Positions 9,400 to 18,238 of a stretch of 64,000 bases of DNA are shown here, one piece after another (position 1 is the first letter of the stretch; the number at the start of each line of letters is the position of its first letter). Both the position numbers and the translations under genes were made by a program. Under the pieces are notes generated by a model. The model was not told where the DNA came from and ran no database searches. It saw only the letters and a list, made by a program, of their open reading frames with translations. This DNA is from Novosphingobium sp. KCTC 2891. Its GTDB lineage: Bacteria > Pseudomonadota > Alphaproteobacteria > Sphingomonadales > Sphingomonadaceae. Where the stretch lies: assembly GCF_025938155.1 (NCBI RefSeq), contig NZ_JAPCZG010000004.1, positions 62,001 to 126,000 of the forward strand, read 5' to 3'.

Positions 9400-10557
9400 A
9401 TGGCCGAGGACGCCGGCGAAAAGACTTTCGCCCCAACCGCCAAGCGCAAGGAAAACGCCGCCAAGAGCGGCGACGTGCTCCGCTCGCGCGAGCTGACCAC
9501 CGCGATCACCATCCTTGTCGGCGCGGCGTGGATGCGCTTTGCCGGACCGTGGGTGCTGACCGGGCTGGGCGAGACCGCGCGGCGCGGCCTGACGTGGGAC
9601 CGCGCCAGCCTTGACGATTTTACCCCCGGACGGCTGCTCGTGGCCGCGATCCGCGATGCGCTGCCGCCGGTGTTCCTCCTCGGCGGGCTGGTGCTGCTCG
9701 CCTCGCTCGCCGCGCAGCTCGGCCCTGGCGGCGAAGGCCGCTGGGTGGCGGGCAATCTCGCGCCCAAGGGATCGCGGCTCAACCCCATGAACGGACTGAA
9801 GCGGATGCTCGGTCCGCAGGGCTGGATCGAGATCGGCAAAGGGCTCGCCAAGCTGGTGCTGCTCGGCACCATCAGCTTCTTCTGGCTGCGCGGGCGCATC
9901 CATGCGCTGCTCGGGCTGGGCAGCGGCGAAGTGGTGGACCAGTTGTCCTATGCCTGGAACACGTTGCTGGCGATGCTGTTCGCGCTGGGCGGCGGGCTGG
10001 TCCTGATCGCGCTGGTCGATTTCCCGATCCAGTGGGTCCGCCGCTTCCTGCGCCTGCGCATGAGCCTTCAGGAAATCCGCGACGAGAGCAAGGAAAGCGA
10101 AGGCAGTCCCGAAAAGAAAGGCGCGATCCGCCAGCGCCAGCGCGAGCTGGCCATGGGCGGGATGCAGAAGGCGATGCGCGAGGCGCAGTTCGTGATCACC
10201 AACCCCACGCACTTCTCGGTCGCGCTGGCTTACGATCCCGCCAAGGCCTCCGCCCCGATCGTAGTCGCCAAGGGGCGCGGCGACAAGGCGCTGGCGATGC
10301 GCGAACTGGCCGCGACCATGGCCGTGCCCACGCTCGAATATCCGGCGCTGGCCCGCTCGGTCTATTTTACCACGCGCGAGAACCAGGTGATCCGCGAGGA
10401 GCTTTACGCGGCCGTCGCTACGGTGCTGGCTTTCGTCCTATCGCTGAAGCGCGGCGAAACGCCCGCCCATCCGCGCATCGACGTGCCCACGGAGCTTCGC
10501 TTCGACGCCGAAGGCCGGCCCGAAATCCGCACCGGCAAAAGCGCGGCCCATGCTTAA
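9400..10557 (+). CDS. flhB: Flagellar export switch protein FlhB
   Basis: This 385-residue protein has four membrane segments in the first 215 residues and a cytoplasmic domain with the self-cleaving motif NPTH at residues 268-271. FlhB wraps the export gate, and cleavage between Asn and Pro switches export from rod/hook to filament substrates on FliK's signal. Its start follows the fliR stop by one base. The start also shows the usual ERTxxPTxKRxxxAREKG-type opening in degenerate form (KTFAPTAKRKENAAKSG). Confidence 0.96.
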   Translation: MAEDAGEKTFAPTAKRKENAAKSGDVLRSRELTTAITILVGAAWMRFAGPWVLTGLGETARRGLTWDRASLDDFTPGRLLVAAIRDALPPVFLLGGLVLLASLAAQLGPGGEGRWVAGNLAPKGSRLNPMNGLKRMLGPQGWIEIGKGLAKLVLLGTISFFWLRGRIHALLGLGSGEVVDQLSYAWNTLLAMLFALGGGLVLIALVDFPIQWVRRFLRLRMSLQEIRDESKESEGSPEKKGAIRQRQRELAMGGMQKAMREAQFVITNPTHFSVALAYDPAKASAPIVVAKGRGDKALAMRELAATMAVPTLEYPALARSVYFTTRENQVIREELYAAVATVLAFVLSLKRGETPAHPRIDVPTELRFDAEGRPEIRTGKSAAHA

Positions 10558-10587
10558 GAACATCAGCGCCATGCCGTTCTTCGCCGT

Positions 10588-12030
10588 ATGACCACCACTT
10601 CCGCAACCTCGTCCACCTCGGCCACCTCGAAGCTGGTTTCCGCGCTCGGCGGGGGCAGCGGCATCGACACCGCCAGCCTTGCAGAACAGCTGGCTGCCGC
10701 GCAGTTCGCCTCGCGGCTCGATCAGCTCTCCGCGCGCGGTGACAAGCTCACCACGCAGATCTCGGCGGCCTCGACGCTCAAGAGCATGATCACCACGCTG
10801 GCCTCCTCCTTCGGCGACCGGGTGCGCACGGGCGACCTTGCGGTCAATCCGCAGATCGCCAACAGCGCCGTCGCCACTGTGACCAAAGGCGCGCTGACCG
10901 GAAGCGGCACCTCCTCGCTCGAAGTCACTTCGCTCGCCAAGGGCCAGACGCTGACCACGCCCAGCTACGCCGCCGGGTCCACCGCCACGGTCGGCTCGGG
11001 CACGCTCACGCTGCGCTTCGGAACCATCTCTGGCACCGCCTTCACCGCCGATGCCGCCCGCGCGCAGGTCGATATCACCGTGGCGCAGGGCGCCACGCTC
11101 GACGACGTCGCCAGCGCGATCAATGCCAAGGGCGCAGGCGTCACCGCCTATGTCGCCACCGGCACCAGCGGCGCGCAGCTCGTGCTCAAGGGCGGCGACG
11201 GTGCGGCCAACGCCTTCGTCCTCGAAGCCGCCGAAGATCCCCTCGATCCCGGCCTGGCCGATCTCGCGTGGACGCCCGCCGCCGGCACAGCGCGGCTCAA
11301 GACCGCCGCCAGCGATGCCGCCTATGTCCTCGATGGGGTCGCGCGCACGTCGGTCACCAACACCATCACCGATGCCGCGCCCGGCCTGACGCTCAAGCTC
11401 ACCGGCACCAACGTGGGCAACCCCACGACGATCAGCTTCAGCGACCCCGCCAGCGCCATCCAGACCGCGATGGGAGACCTCGTCTCGGCCCTGAACGAGA
11501 TGATGTCGGAACTGAACAAGGACACCGATCCCACATCGGGCACGCTGAACAACGATGCCGGCACCCGCGCCCTGCGGCGCTCGCTGTCCAGCCTAGCGCT
11601 CACGAAGGTGATGCCCAGCGCTGCTGCCGGCGATCCCTCGACGCTGTCCGACCTTGGCCTCAAGACCAACCGCGACGGCACCTTCGCGCTCGACACCACG
11701 CGGCTTTCCGCCACGCTGGCGGCCAGCCCGACGGGTGCGGCCGCGATGTTCACCACCGGGCTGTTCGGGGTCTACGCCACGCTCGACAAGACGGCGCGCG
11801 CGGTCGCGTCCAGCACCGATTCCAGTTCGCTGGGCGGCTCCGTCGCGCGGATGACCACGCTGCAATCGGCACTCGCCGCGCAGAGGGCCGATCTGCAAAC
11901 GAAGCAGGAAGACCTGCGCACCAAGCTCGTCTCGCGCTACGCCGCGCTCGACAGCCGCCTCAGCAATTCCAAGTCCACGCTGTCCTTCCTCCAGGCGCAA
12001 GTTGCCGCCTGGAATGCCAAGAGCAACTAA
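10588..12030 (+). CDS. fliD: Flagellar hook-associated protein 2 (filament cap) FliD
   Basis: This 480-residue protein has the FliD N-terminal domain (GGGSGIDTASLAEQL near residue 25), a variable Ser/Thr/Ala-rich middle, and the C-terminal FliD domain ending in a long helix (SRLSNSKSTLSFLQAQVAAW). FliD pentamers cap the growing filament and guide flagellin folding. It follows flhB after 30 bases and precedes fliS. No good ribosome-binding site is seen before the ATG. Confidence 0.93.
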   Translation: MTTTSATSSTSATSKLVSALGGGSGIDTASLAEQLAAAQFASRLDQLSARGDKLTTQISAASTLKSMITTLASSFGDRVRTGDLAVNPQIANSAVATVTKGALTGSGTSSLEVTSLAKGQTLTTPSYAAGSTATVGSGTLTLRFGTISGTAFTADAARAQVDITVAQGATLDDVASAINAKGAGVTAYVATGTSGAQLVLKGGDGAANAFVLEAAEDPLDPGLADLAWTPAAGTARLKTAASDAAYVLDGVARTSVTNTITDAAPGLTLKLTGTNVGNPTTISFSDPASAIQTAMGDLVSALNEMMSELNKDTDPTSGTLNNDAGTRALRRSLSSLALTKVMPSAAAGDPSTLSDLGLKTNRDGTFALDTTRLSATLAASPTGAAAMFTTGLFGVYATLDKTARAVASSTDSSSLGGSVARMTTLQSALAAQRADLQTKQEDLRTKLVSRYAALDSRLSNSKSTLSFLQAQVAAWNAKSN

Positions 12031-12043
12031 GAAAGCCCCCGCC

Positions 12044-12421
12044 ATGCTGCTGCGCCGCGATCCTTGCGAAGCCTACCGCCGCGTCGATTTCGACGCCCGC
12101 GTCACCGGTGCGGATTCGCGGCAGCTCGTGGACCTCTGCCTCGAACAACTGACCGGCTCGATCGGCCGCGCCATCTATGCCGAGGGACGCGGCGACAACG
12201 GCGCCAAGAGCGCGGCGCTGACACGGGCCACCGCGGCGCTCACCGCGCTGCAGTTGGGCGTCGATTCGACCAATCCGACCGGCCCCGCGCTGATCCAGCT
12301 CTACCAATCGGCGCGCAAGGCCGTGCTCGATTGCGCGGTGCGCTTCGATGCGGTCCGGCTGGAAACGATCCGCGCCGATTTCCTCGAGATCCGCCAGGCC
12401 ATGCTCGGCGCCCCCGCCTGA
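12044..12421 (+). CDS. fliS: Flagellin chaperone FliS
   Basis: This 125-residue all-helical protein has an AYRRVDFDARV opening (compare the family's AYxxxxxxT) and a central segment ending TALQLGVDSTNPTGPAL. It matches FliS in size and position directly after fliD. FliS binds flagellin's C terminus before export. The ATG at 12044 has a GAAAG site 8 bases upstream. An upstream ATG at 12002 lies within fliD. Sequence similarity to model FliS is modest. Confidence 0.82.
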   Translation: MLLRRDPCEAYRRVDFDARVTGADSRQLVDLCLEQLTGSIGRAIYAEGRGDNGAKSAALTRATAALTALQLGVDSTNPTGPALIQLYQSARKAVLDCAVRFDAVRLETIRADFLEIRQAMLGAPA

Positions 12422-12501
12422 GGCCGGGACACACCGCCAAAACACGGACATTCGCATTTTCCCACAGCGCTTTGCTGCGCGCAGCATAGTGCAATAAAAA
12501 A

Positions 12502-12535
12502 TGCCCGGAGCCGCTCACTTCAGCGGCTCCGGGCA
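12502..12535 (-). terminator. Rho-independent terminator for the CheB-like gene
   Basis: Perfect 14-base arms (TGCCCGGAGCCGCT and its complement) enclose a 6-base loop, and a run of six A on the + strand (12496-12501) becomes U6 on the minus-strand transcript. It terminates the minus-strand cheB-like gene ending at 12587. It also lies downstream of fliS, so the hairpin may stop + strand transcripts as well, though that side lacks a U tract. Confidence 0.9.
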
Positions 12536-12586
12536 GGATTTCGGGCGCCCGGAAAAGGGGCGGACGCCTTCGGGGTATGCGTAAAA

Positions 12587-13618
12587 TCAGCTCATGCTGC
12601 AGCAACCGAGCACGGCGGCGCCGACATCGTCCAGCGCCACTTCGCGCGATGCCGCGTCCAGCGCGATCACCGCCTCGGGCGCTTCCGCCACCAGCGCGGT
12701 CTTGCGGTCCTGCACCAGCGTGTCGAAACCTGCCTCGCGCATCAGCTTCAAGCCCTTGGCACCGTCCGCGCCCATGCCCGTCAGCACCACGCCGACCGAG
12801 GGAATCGCGCCGCGCCCGATCGAGCCGAACAACAGGTTCGCGCTGGGGCGGACTCCGTCCACCGGGTCGCGGTCCATCAGGCGCACGCGCGGCGGCTGGC
12901 CCGGCTCGACCACCACGTGGCGATCGGGGTCGGCGGCGATGTGGATCGTGCCCTGCGTCAGCTGCGCGCCGTCCTTGGCGGCCCTGACGTTGCACTTCAG
13001 GTCGGTATCCAGCCGCTTGATGAAGGTTTCCACCACCATCGGCTCGGCCTGGAGGCAAACCACCGTCGGCGGGCAATTGGCAGGGAACGCCGACAGGATC
13101 GTCGTCAGCGCGTCAATTCCGCCCATCGAGGCGCTGAACGCGGCGATACGGCCGTTCCATTCGAACGTCACGTTCGCGTCGCCCTGATGGCGCGCGCCCG
13201 GCTTGCGGTCGCGCACGTTGGAATTGGCGGCGGCCAGCACGATCTTGCCCAGCTTGCCCACGGCCTTGGCGAACTGCTCGGGCGTGGCCTTCAGCGGCTT
13301 GGGAAAGCACTCCACCGCGCCCAGCTCGTAAGCCCTGAGCGACGTTTCCGTGCCTGCCTGCGTAAGCGAGGAAAGCATGACCACCGGCAGCGGGTTGCCC
13401 TCCATGATCTCTTCAAGGAATTCGATCCCGCTCATCCCCGGCATTTCGACGTCGAGCGTGATGACATTGGGCTTCAGCTCGTCGATCTGCTCGCGCGCGT
13501 CGGCGGCGTTCGATGCAGCGCCGATCACGCGAACGTTCTTGGCCTGGTCCAGGATGTCGGAAAACAGCGCGCGCATTGCCGCTGAATCATCGACCACAAG
13601 AACGCGTGCTTCGTGCAT
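12587..13618 (-). CDS. CheB-like protein lacking the catalytic histidine
   Basis: The 343 residues have the CheB layout: a receiver domain (phospho-acceptor Asp56 in VITLDVEMPG, Lys107) and a methylesterase-type domain from about residue 155. In the second domain the nucleophile Ser164 (SASMGG) and Asp285 (TGMGADGA) are kept. The catalytic histidine position, VVQH in the intact CheB at 17209-18234, reads VCLQ here, so Gln190 replaces His. The GSSTGG motif is also altered. Methylesterase activity is therefore doubtful; a regulatory, phosphate-sink or deamidase-like role is possible. It is transcribed away from the main cheA operon from a shared 233-base gap. Confidence 0.85.
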   Translation of the reverse strand: MHEARVLVVDDSAAMRALFSDILDQAKNVRVIGAASNAADAREQIDELKPNVITLDVEMPGMSGIEFLEEIMEGNPLPVVMLSSLTQAGTETSLRAYELGAVECFPKPLKATPEQFAKAVGKLGKIVLAAANSNVRDRKPGARHQGDANVTFEWNGRIAAFSASMGGIDALTTILSAFPANCPPTVVCLQAEPMVVETFIKRLDTDLKCNVRAAKDGAQLTQGTIHIAADPDRHVVVEPGQPPRVRLMDRDPVDGVRPSANLLFGSIGRGAIPSVGVVLTGMGADGAKGLKLMREAGFDTLVQDRKTALVAEAPEAVIALDAASREVALDDVGAAVLGCCSMS

Positions 13619-13851
13619 GGGAGTTCAAGCCTTTGTCTTTGCGCGCCGATCCGGCGGCGCCCTATGGCCTGTCGATAGCGTGCAACCGCCCAGCAATTTC
13701 CATCCCCGGGGGTAGGTATCTCACCCTAATGCCAGGGCAAGCCCGCCTTTGCGGCTTGGCGGCTAAGCCTTCCCTTCGACACGCCTGGACCACGTGCGCC
13801 ATCCGGCGCGCTGGCCCCGGCAACGAGGTCTCGCAAGGGGAAAACGTACCG
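13619..13851. other. Divergent intergenic region between the CheB-like gene and the STAS gene
   Basis: These 233 bases must hold the promoters of the minus-strand cheB-like gene and of the + strand chemotaxis operon. I found no convincing sigma-54 (GG-N10-GC with TTGC), sigma-28 or standard TTGACA/TATAAT site in it. An AAGGGG site at about 13836-13841 serves the STAS gene start. Confidence 0.5.
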
Positions 13852-14130
13852 ATGCCGACGATCACCCTGCCCTCCCGGTGCGACCGGGCCGCCGCCGAGG
13901 CGCTGCTCCCGGAAATGGTTGCGGCGCTCGGCTCCGGGGCGCTCCACATCGACGCGCGGGAATGCACCCAGATCGGCCAGGCCATGTTGCAGGTCCTCAT
14001 CAGCGCCCGGCGCACCGGCGACGGCGCCCTGATCGATGCCTCGCCCGTGCTGCGTGACACCGCCCGCCAACTGGGACTGGACGCTGAACTGTTTGACGAA
14101 ACCATGCTGCACCGGGGAGTCGCACTGTGA
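13852..14130 (+). CDS. STAS-domain protein at the head of the chemotaxis operon
   Basis: This 92-residue protein is of the anti-sigma-factor-antagonist (STAS) type: ALHIDARECTQIGQAMLQVLI resembles the strand-loop-helix around the phosphorylatable Ser of SpoIIAA-like proteins. However, the acceptor position is not clear (Thr or Gln rather than the usual Asp-Ser-Ser). AAGGGG stands 11 bases upstream of the ATG; longer in-frame readings from 13513 run antisense to the cheB-like gene. It overlaps cheA by 4 bases (ATGA), so it is co-translated with the kinase. Its role in chemotaxis is unknown to me. Confidence 0.75.
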   Translation: MPTITLPSRCDRAAAEALLPEMVAALGSGALHIDARECTQIGQAMLQVLISARRTGDGALIDASPVLRDTARQLGLDAELFDETMLHRGVAL

Positions 14131-16346
14131 ACGCCGAGGAAATCCAGGCGATCTTCTTCGCGGAATGCGAGGAATCGCTCGTCGCCGCCGAGCAGGGCCT
14201 GGCCGCGTGCAAGGCGGGCACCCAGGATGCGGATACCGTCAATGCGGTGTTCCGGGGCGTGCACTCGATCAAGGGCGGCGCCGGCGCGTTCGGCTATATC
14301 GCGCTGCAGGGCTTCACCCACACGTTTGAAACGCTGCTGTCCGACGTGCGCGACGGCACCGTGGCCATCACCGAGCCGCTGGTCGACCTGATGCTGCGCG
14401 GACTCGATACGCTGAGCGATCACGTCAACGCCGCGCGCGGCACCGGCGAGGAGCCGGACGACGCCTCACTCCAGGCCGAAATGACCGCAGCCATGGCCGC
14501 CAACGCCGGCGCCCAGCCCGCGCCCGCGCCTGCCGCGGAAGTCATCGCCGCCGCGCCTGCCGTGGAAGAAGTCGCATCCTCCGACGACAGCGACGGATTC
14601 GATTTCGACTTCGACGCCATGCTCGATGACATCACGGGTGCCATCGGCTCGCCGGCGGAAAGCGCCGAATCGGACCCGGACGAGGACAAGGGCTGGCAAT
14701 TCAAGGTCCGTCCCCACGCCGGCGCGATGCGCAACGGCAGCGAGCCGCTGCTCATGCTGCGCGAACTGATGGAACTGGGCGGCACCTGCACCGACTGCGA
14801 CGTCGATTCGATCCCGCCGCTCGACACGCTCGATCCCGGCGTCGGCTACCTTGGGTGGACGTTTACCTTCCCTGCCGACGTCACCGAGGCCGCCGCTCGC
14901 GAAATCTTCGACTTCGTCGGCGAAGAGTGCGGCCTTGCGGTGGGCGAAAGCACGCCGCTGCCCCCCGTCCAGCTGCCCGCCCCCCGTGCAACGGCGGCAG
15001 CGTCTGTCGCAGCACCGGCCGCCCCTGCCGAACCGGTCCCTGCACCGTCGGTGGCCGCCCCCGTCGCTGCTCCGCGGGCAGAGGCCATTCCCCAAGCGCC
15101 CGCTCCCACCGCGGCTGCGCCCACCAGCGCCGCACAGCAGGCCGCGCCGCCGGCACCCCCCGCCCCCGGCCAGTCGATCCGCATCGAGCTGGGCAAGCTC
15201 GACAAGCTGATCGATGCGGTGGGCGAACTCGTGATCGCACAAGCGATGATGGCGCAGCGCCTCGCCGGCGACGGCCTGGCCGCGACCGAGGAACTGGCGC
15301 TGCTCGAAGGGCTGACGCGCGACATCCAGGAATCGGCCATGGCGATCCGCGCCCAGCCGATCGGCTCGGTGTTCAGCCGCGTGCCGCGCATCCTGCGCGA
15401 ACTGACCTCCACCACCGGCAAGCACGTCCGCCTCGAAGTCTCGGGCGAAAGCACCGAGCTGGACAAGACGGTGATCGAACGTCTTGGCGAACCGCTCACC
15501 CACCTCATCCGCAACGCGGTCGATCACGGCATCGAAAGCGCGGAGGAGCGAATCGCCTCGGGCAAGTCGGCCGAAGGCACGCTGACCCTGTCCGCAGAGC
15601 ATCGCTCGGGCCGCATCCTGATCCGCATCGGCGACGACGGGCGCGGCATCAACCGCGAACGCGTGCTGGCCAAGGCCATCGAAAAGGGCCTCGTCGCGCC
15701 CGATGCGCAGTTGTCCAAGGACGAGATCGACCTGCTGATCTTCGCTCCCGGCTTCTCGACCGCGCAGGCGATCTCGAACATTTCGGGACGCGGTGTGGGC
15801 ATGGATGTGGTGCGCCAGAACGTGAAGGATCTGGGCGGGCGCATCACGATCGAATCCGAACCCGGCAGCGGCACCACGTTCACGCTCACCCTGCCGCTCA
15901 CGCTGGCCATTTCCGATGGCATGGTGGTCAACGTCGGCGACCAGACGCTGGTCGTCCCGCTGGCCAACGTCGTCGAAAGCCTGCGTCCCGAGCCGGAGGA
16001 AGTCCAGGGCCTCGGCGCGTCACGCGCGATGATCAACGTGCGCGGCCGGTTCATTCCGGTGGTGCCGCTGCACGAGGCGGTCGGCGCGCTGAACCCGGTG
16101 GAAAAGCCGGAGGAAGGCGTGCTCATCGTGGTCGAAACCGAAGGGGCAGGCCGCGCCGCACTGCTGGTCGATGCCATCTGCGACCAGCGACAGGTGGTGA
16201 TCAAGAGCCTCGACACGCACTACCGCTCGGTCGAAGGCGTCGCCGGCGCCACGATCCTCGGCGACGGGCGCGTCGCGCTGATCGTCGATGTCGACAGCCT
16301 CGTCTCGCGCACGCTCGCGGGCCAGTCCCTGGCGGAGGCCGCGTGA
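14127..16346 (+). CDS. cheA: Chemotaxis histidine kinase CheA
   Basis: The 739 residues show the CheA order. An N-terminal HPt domain carries phospho-acceptor His46 (FRGVHSIKGG). An acidic and Ala/Pro-rich linker follows (about 110-345). Then come the dimerisation helix pair, the HATPase domain with N box (HLIRNAVDHGIES) and G boxes (GDDGRGIN, GRGVGMDVV), and a CheW-like receptor-coupling domain to the end. CheA phosphorylates CheY and CheB in response to MCP signals. It overlaps the STAS gene upstream and cheR downstream. Confidence 0.97.
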   Translation: MNAEEIQAIFFAECEESLVAAEQGLAACKAGTQDADTVNAVFRGVHSIKGGAGAFGYIALQGFTHTFETLLSDVRDGTVAITEPLVDLMLRGLDTLSDHVNAARGTGEEPDDASLQAEMTAAMAANAGAQPAPAPAAEVIAAAPAVEEVASSDDSDGFDFDFDAMLDDITGAIGSPAESAESDPDEDKGWQFKVRPHAGAMRNGSEPLLMLRELMELGGTCTDCDVDSIPPLDTLDPGVGYLGWTFTFPADVTEAAAREIFDFVGEECGLAVGESTPLPPVQLPAPRATAAASVAAPAAPAEPVPAPSVAAPVAAPRAEAIPQAPAPTAAAPTSAAQQAAPPAPPAPGQSIRIELGKLDKLIDAVGELVIAQAMMAQRLAGDGLAATEELALLEGLTRDIQESAMAIRAQPIGSVFSRVPRILRELTSTTGKHVRLEVSGESTELDKTVIERLGEPLTHLIRNAVDHGIESAEERIASGKSAEGTLTLSAEHRSGRILIRIGDDGRGINRERVLAKAIEKGLVAPDAQLSKDEIDLLIFAPGFSTAQAISNISGRGVGMDVVRQNVKDLGGRITIESEPGSGTTFTLTLPLTLAISDGMVVNVGDQTLVVPLANVVESLRPEPEEVQGLGASRAMINVRGRFIPVVPLHEAVGALNPVEKPEEGVLIVVETEGAGRAALLVDAICDQRQVVIKSLDTHYRSVEGVAGATILGDGRVALIVDVDSLVSRTLAGQSLAEAA

Positions 16347-17212
16347 GCCTGTCCACCGCCTTTGCCGACTCGATGCCGGGGATCAGCCCCGACGTCTATG
16401 GTCCCGCCGATTTCCAGGCGGTGAGCGAGCTTGCCCACTGCGAGGCGGGCATCGTGCTGCCGCCAGGCAAGGCGATGCTGGTCTATTCCCGGCTCGCTCC
16501 GCTGGTGCGCGATACCGGCTGCCAGACCTTCGGCGCCTATCTCATGCGGTTGAAGGAAGATGCCGCAGAACGCTCCAAGGCGATCTGCGCCCTGACCACC
16601 AACCACACCTTCTTCTACCGCGAAGCGCATCATTTCGAGCAGTTCGAGCATGACGTGCGCCCGGCGCTGGTCTCGCGCCTGCAACGCGGCGACAAGGTGC
16701 GGCTGTGGTCGGCGGGCTGCTCCAGCGGCGAGGAAACCTGGTCGCTGCTGATGACCCTGCTCGGTCCCGATCGCTCGATCGGCCAGTCCATCGCCCGGCA
16801 GGACGTGCGCCTGCTCGCCAGCGACATCGCGCTCCACGCCCTGCGCAAGGCCGAGGCCGCGCAGTATCGCGCCGAAGATCTCAAGCCCGTGCCGCAGCCC
16901 CTGCGCAGCGCGTGGACGGTCCCCCAGGGTGACGACGTGACGATCGCGCCCGAAGTGCGCGCGCTGGCACGGTTCCGCACCCTGAACCTGCACGGCGAAT
17001 GGCCGATGCAGGGCCGCTTCGACGTGATCTTCTGCCGCAACGTCATGATCTATTTCGACAATCCCACCAAGGAACGGCTCGTGGAACGTTTCGCCCGTAT
17101 GCTGGCCCCCGGCGGCTGGCTCTACATAGGTCACAGCGAACGCGTGACCGGCCCTGCGCTTGAGGAACTCGCGCCCATGGGACCGACGATCTACCGGAGG
17201 ACTGCTGCATGA
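16343..17212 (+). CDS. cheR: Chemotaxis protein methyltransferase CheR
   Basis: This 289-residue SAM-dependent methyltransferase adds methyl groups to MCP glutamates. The N-terminal helical domain is followed by the Rossmann domain with LWSAGCSSGEE (SAM-binding, about residues 119-129) and DVIFCRNVMIYFD (about 226-238). The start is a GTG whose last bases overlap the cheA stop, with GGAGG 5 bases upstream. A later ATG at 16373 is possible but less well placed. It overlaps cheB by 4 bases. Confidence 0.96.
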   Translation: MSLSTAFADSMPGISPDVYGPADFQAVSELAHCEAGIVLPPGKAMLVYSRLAPLVRDTGCQTFGAYLMRLKEDAAERSKAICALTTNHTFFYREAHHFEQFEHDVRPALVSRLQRGDKVRLWSAGCSSGEETWSLLMTLLGPDRSIGQSIARQDVRLLASDIALHALRKAEAAQYRAEDLKPVPQPLRSAWTVPQGDDVTIAPEVRALARFRTLNLHGEWPMQGRFDVIFCRNVMIYFDNPTKERLVERFARMLAPGGWLYIGHSERVTGPALEELAPMGPTIYRRTAA

Positions 17213-18234
17213 CCATTCGCGTCGTCATCGTCGAAGATTCGCCGACCATGCGCGCGATCCTGATGAGCCGGCTCGCGCGCGAGCCGGATATCGAGGTCGT
17301 GGCAGCCGCCGCCAATGCCGCCGAAGGGCGCCAGATGATCCGCGAGCTGGATCCCGACGTGGTCACGCTGGACGTCGAGATGCCGGGCATGAACGGCCTC
17401 GATTTCCTCGAGAAGATCATGCAGCTGCGCCCCACGCCGGTCATCATCGTGTCCGGATCGACGCAGGAAGGCAACGAGACCACGGCCCGCGCGCTCGCGC
17501 TCGGCGCGGTCGATTGCTACGCCAAGACCGACAACAGCGCCGGCCTGCCGATGGACGATCAGGGCCGGCTTGCCGGGATGATCCGCCAGGCGGCCAAGGT
17601 GCAGTTCTCCGCCCGCCAGCCCTCGTCACAGCGCGTGGCCAGCGAAGCGCGCACCTCGATGCGCGAGCGCCCCCGGCTGATTGCCATCGGCTCGTCCACG
17701 GGCGGGGTCGAGGCGCTGCAGATCCTGCTCGGCGGCTTCCCTGAAAACTGCCCGCCGACACTGGTGGTGCAGCACATCAACGCCCGCTTCGCGCCCGCCG
17801 TGGCGCGCACGCTGGACAAGTCTTGCCCTCCGCGCATCGTCATCGCCGAAGCGGACATGCCGCTGAAGGACGGGCACGTCTACATCGCGCCGGGCGACGA
17901 ACGCCACCTTTCGATCGGCGGCGCCATGAATTTCCACGCCAAGCTGCGGCGGGGAGAGCCCGTGTCCGGCCACCTGCCCAGCGTCGACGTGCTGTTCGCC
18001 TCGGTCGCCGAAGCGGCGGGCGCCAAGGCGGTCGGCATCCTGCTCACCGGCATGGGCTCCGACGGCGCGCGCGGTCTGCTGGCCATGGCGCAGAAGGGCG
18101 CGCACACCATCGCGCAGGACGAGGCGACCTGCACCGTGTTCGGGATGCCGCGCGCGGCGATCTCGCTCGGCGCGGCGGGCGTGATCGCGCCCATCGGCCA
18201 CATCGCCCGCCACGCATTCAGCAAGGCGGCCTGA
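17209..18234 (+). CDS. cheB: Chemotaxis protein-glutamate methylesterase/deamidase CheB
   Basis: This 341-residue protein is an intact CheB. The receiver domain has Asp55 (VVTLDVEMPG). The methylesterase domain has the full triad Ser163 (GSSTGG), His189 (VVQHI) and Asp285 (TGMGSDGA). It removes methyl groups from MCPs when phosphorylated by CheA, giving adaptation. It overlaps cheR by 4 bases and precedes cheD by 4 bases. It serves as the reference that shows what the other CheB-like protein (12587-13618) lacks. Confidence 0.97.
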   Translation: MTIRVVIVEDSPTMRAILMSRLAREPDIEVVAAAANAAEGRQMIRELDPDVVTLDVEMPGMNGLDFLEKIMQLRPTPVIIVSGSTQEGNETTARALALGAVDCYAKTDNSAGLPMDDQGRLAGMIRQAAKVQFSARQPSSQRVASEARTSMRERPRLIAIGSSTGGVEALQILLGGFPENCPPTLVVQHINARFAPAVARTLDKSCPPRIVIAEADMPLKDGHVYIAPGDERHLSIGGAMNFHAKLRRGEPVSGHLPSVDVLFASVAEAAGAKAVGILLTGMGSDGARGLLAMAQKGAHTIAQDEATCTVFGMPRAAISLGAAGVIAPIGHIARHAFSKAA

Positions 18235-18238
18235 CGCG

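Noticed and set aside
13660..13680. A GG-N10-GC match upstream of the STAS gene as a sigma-54 promoter
   Set aside because: The -12 side reads TAGCG rather than TTGCA/T, and GG-N10-GC alone is common in GC-rich DNA.
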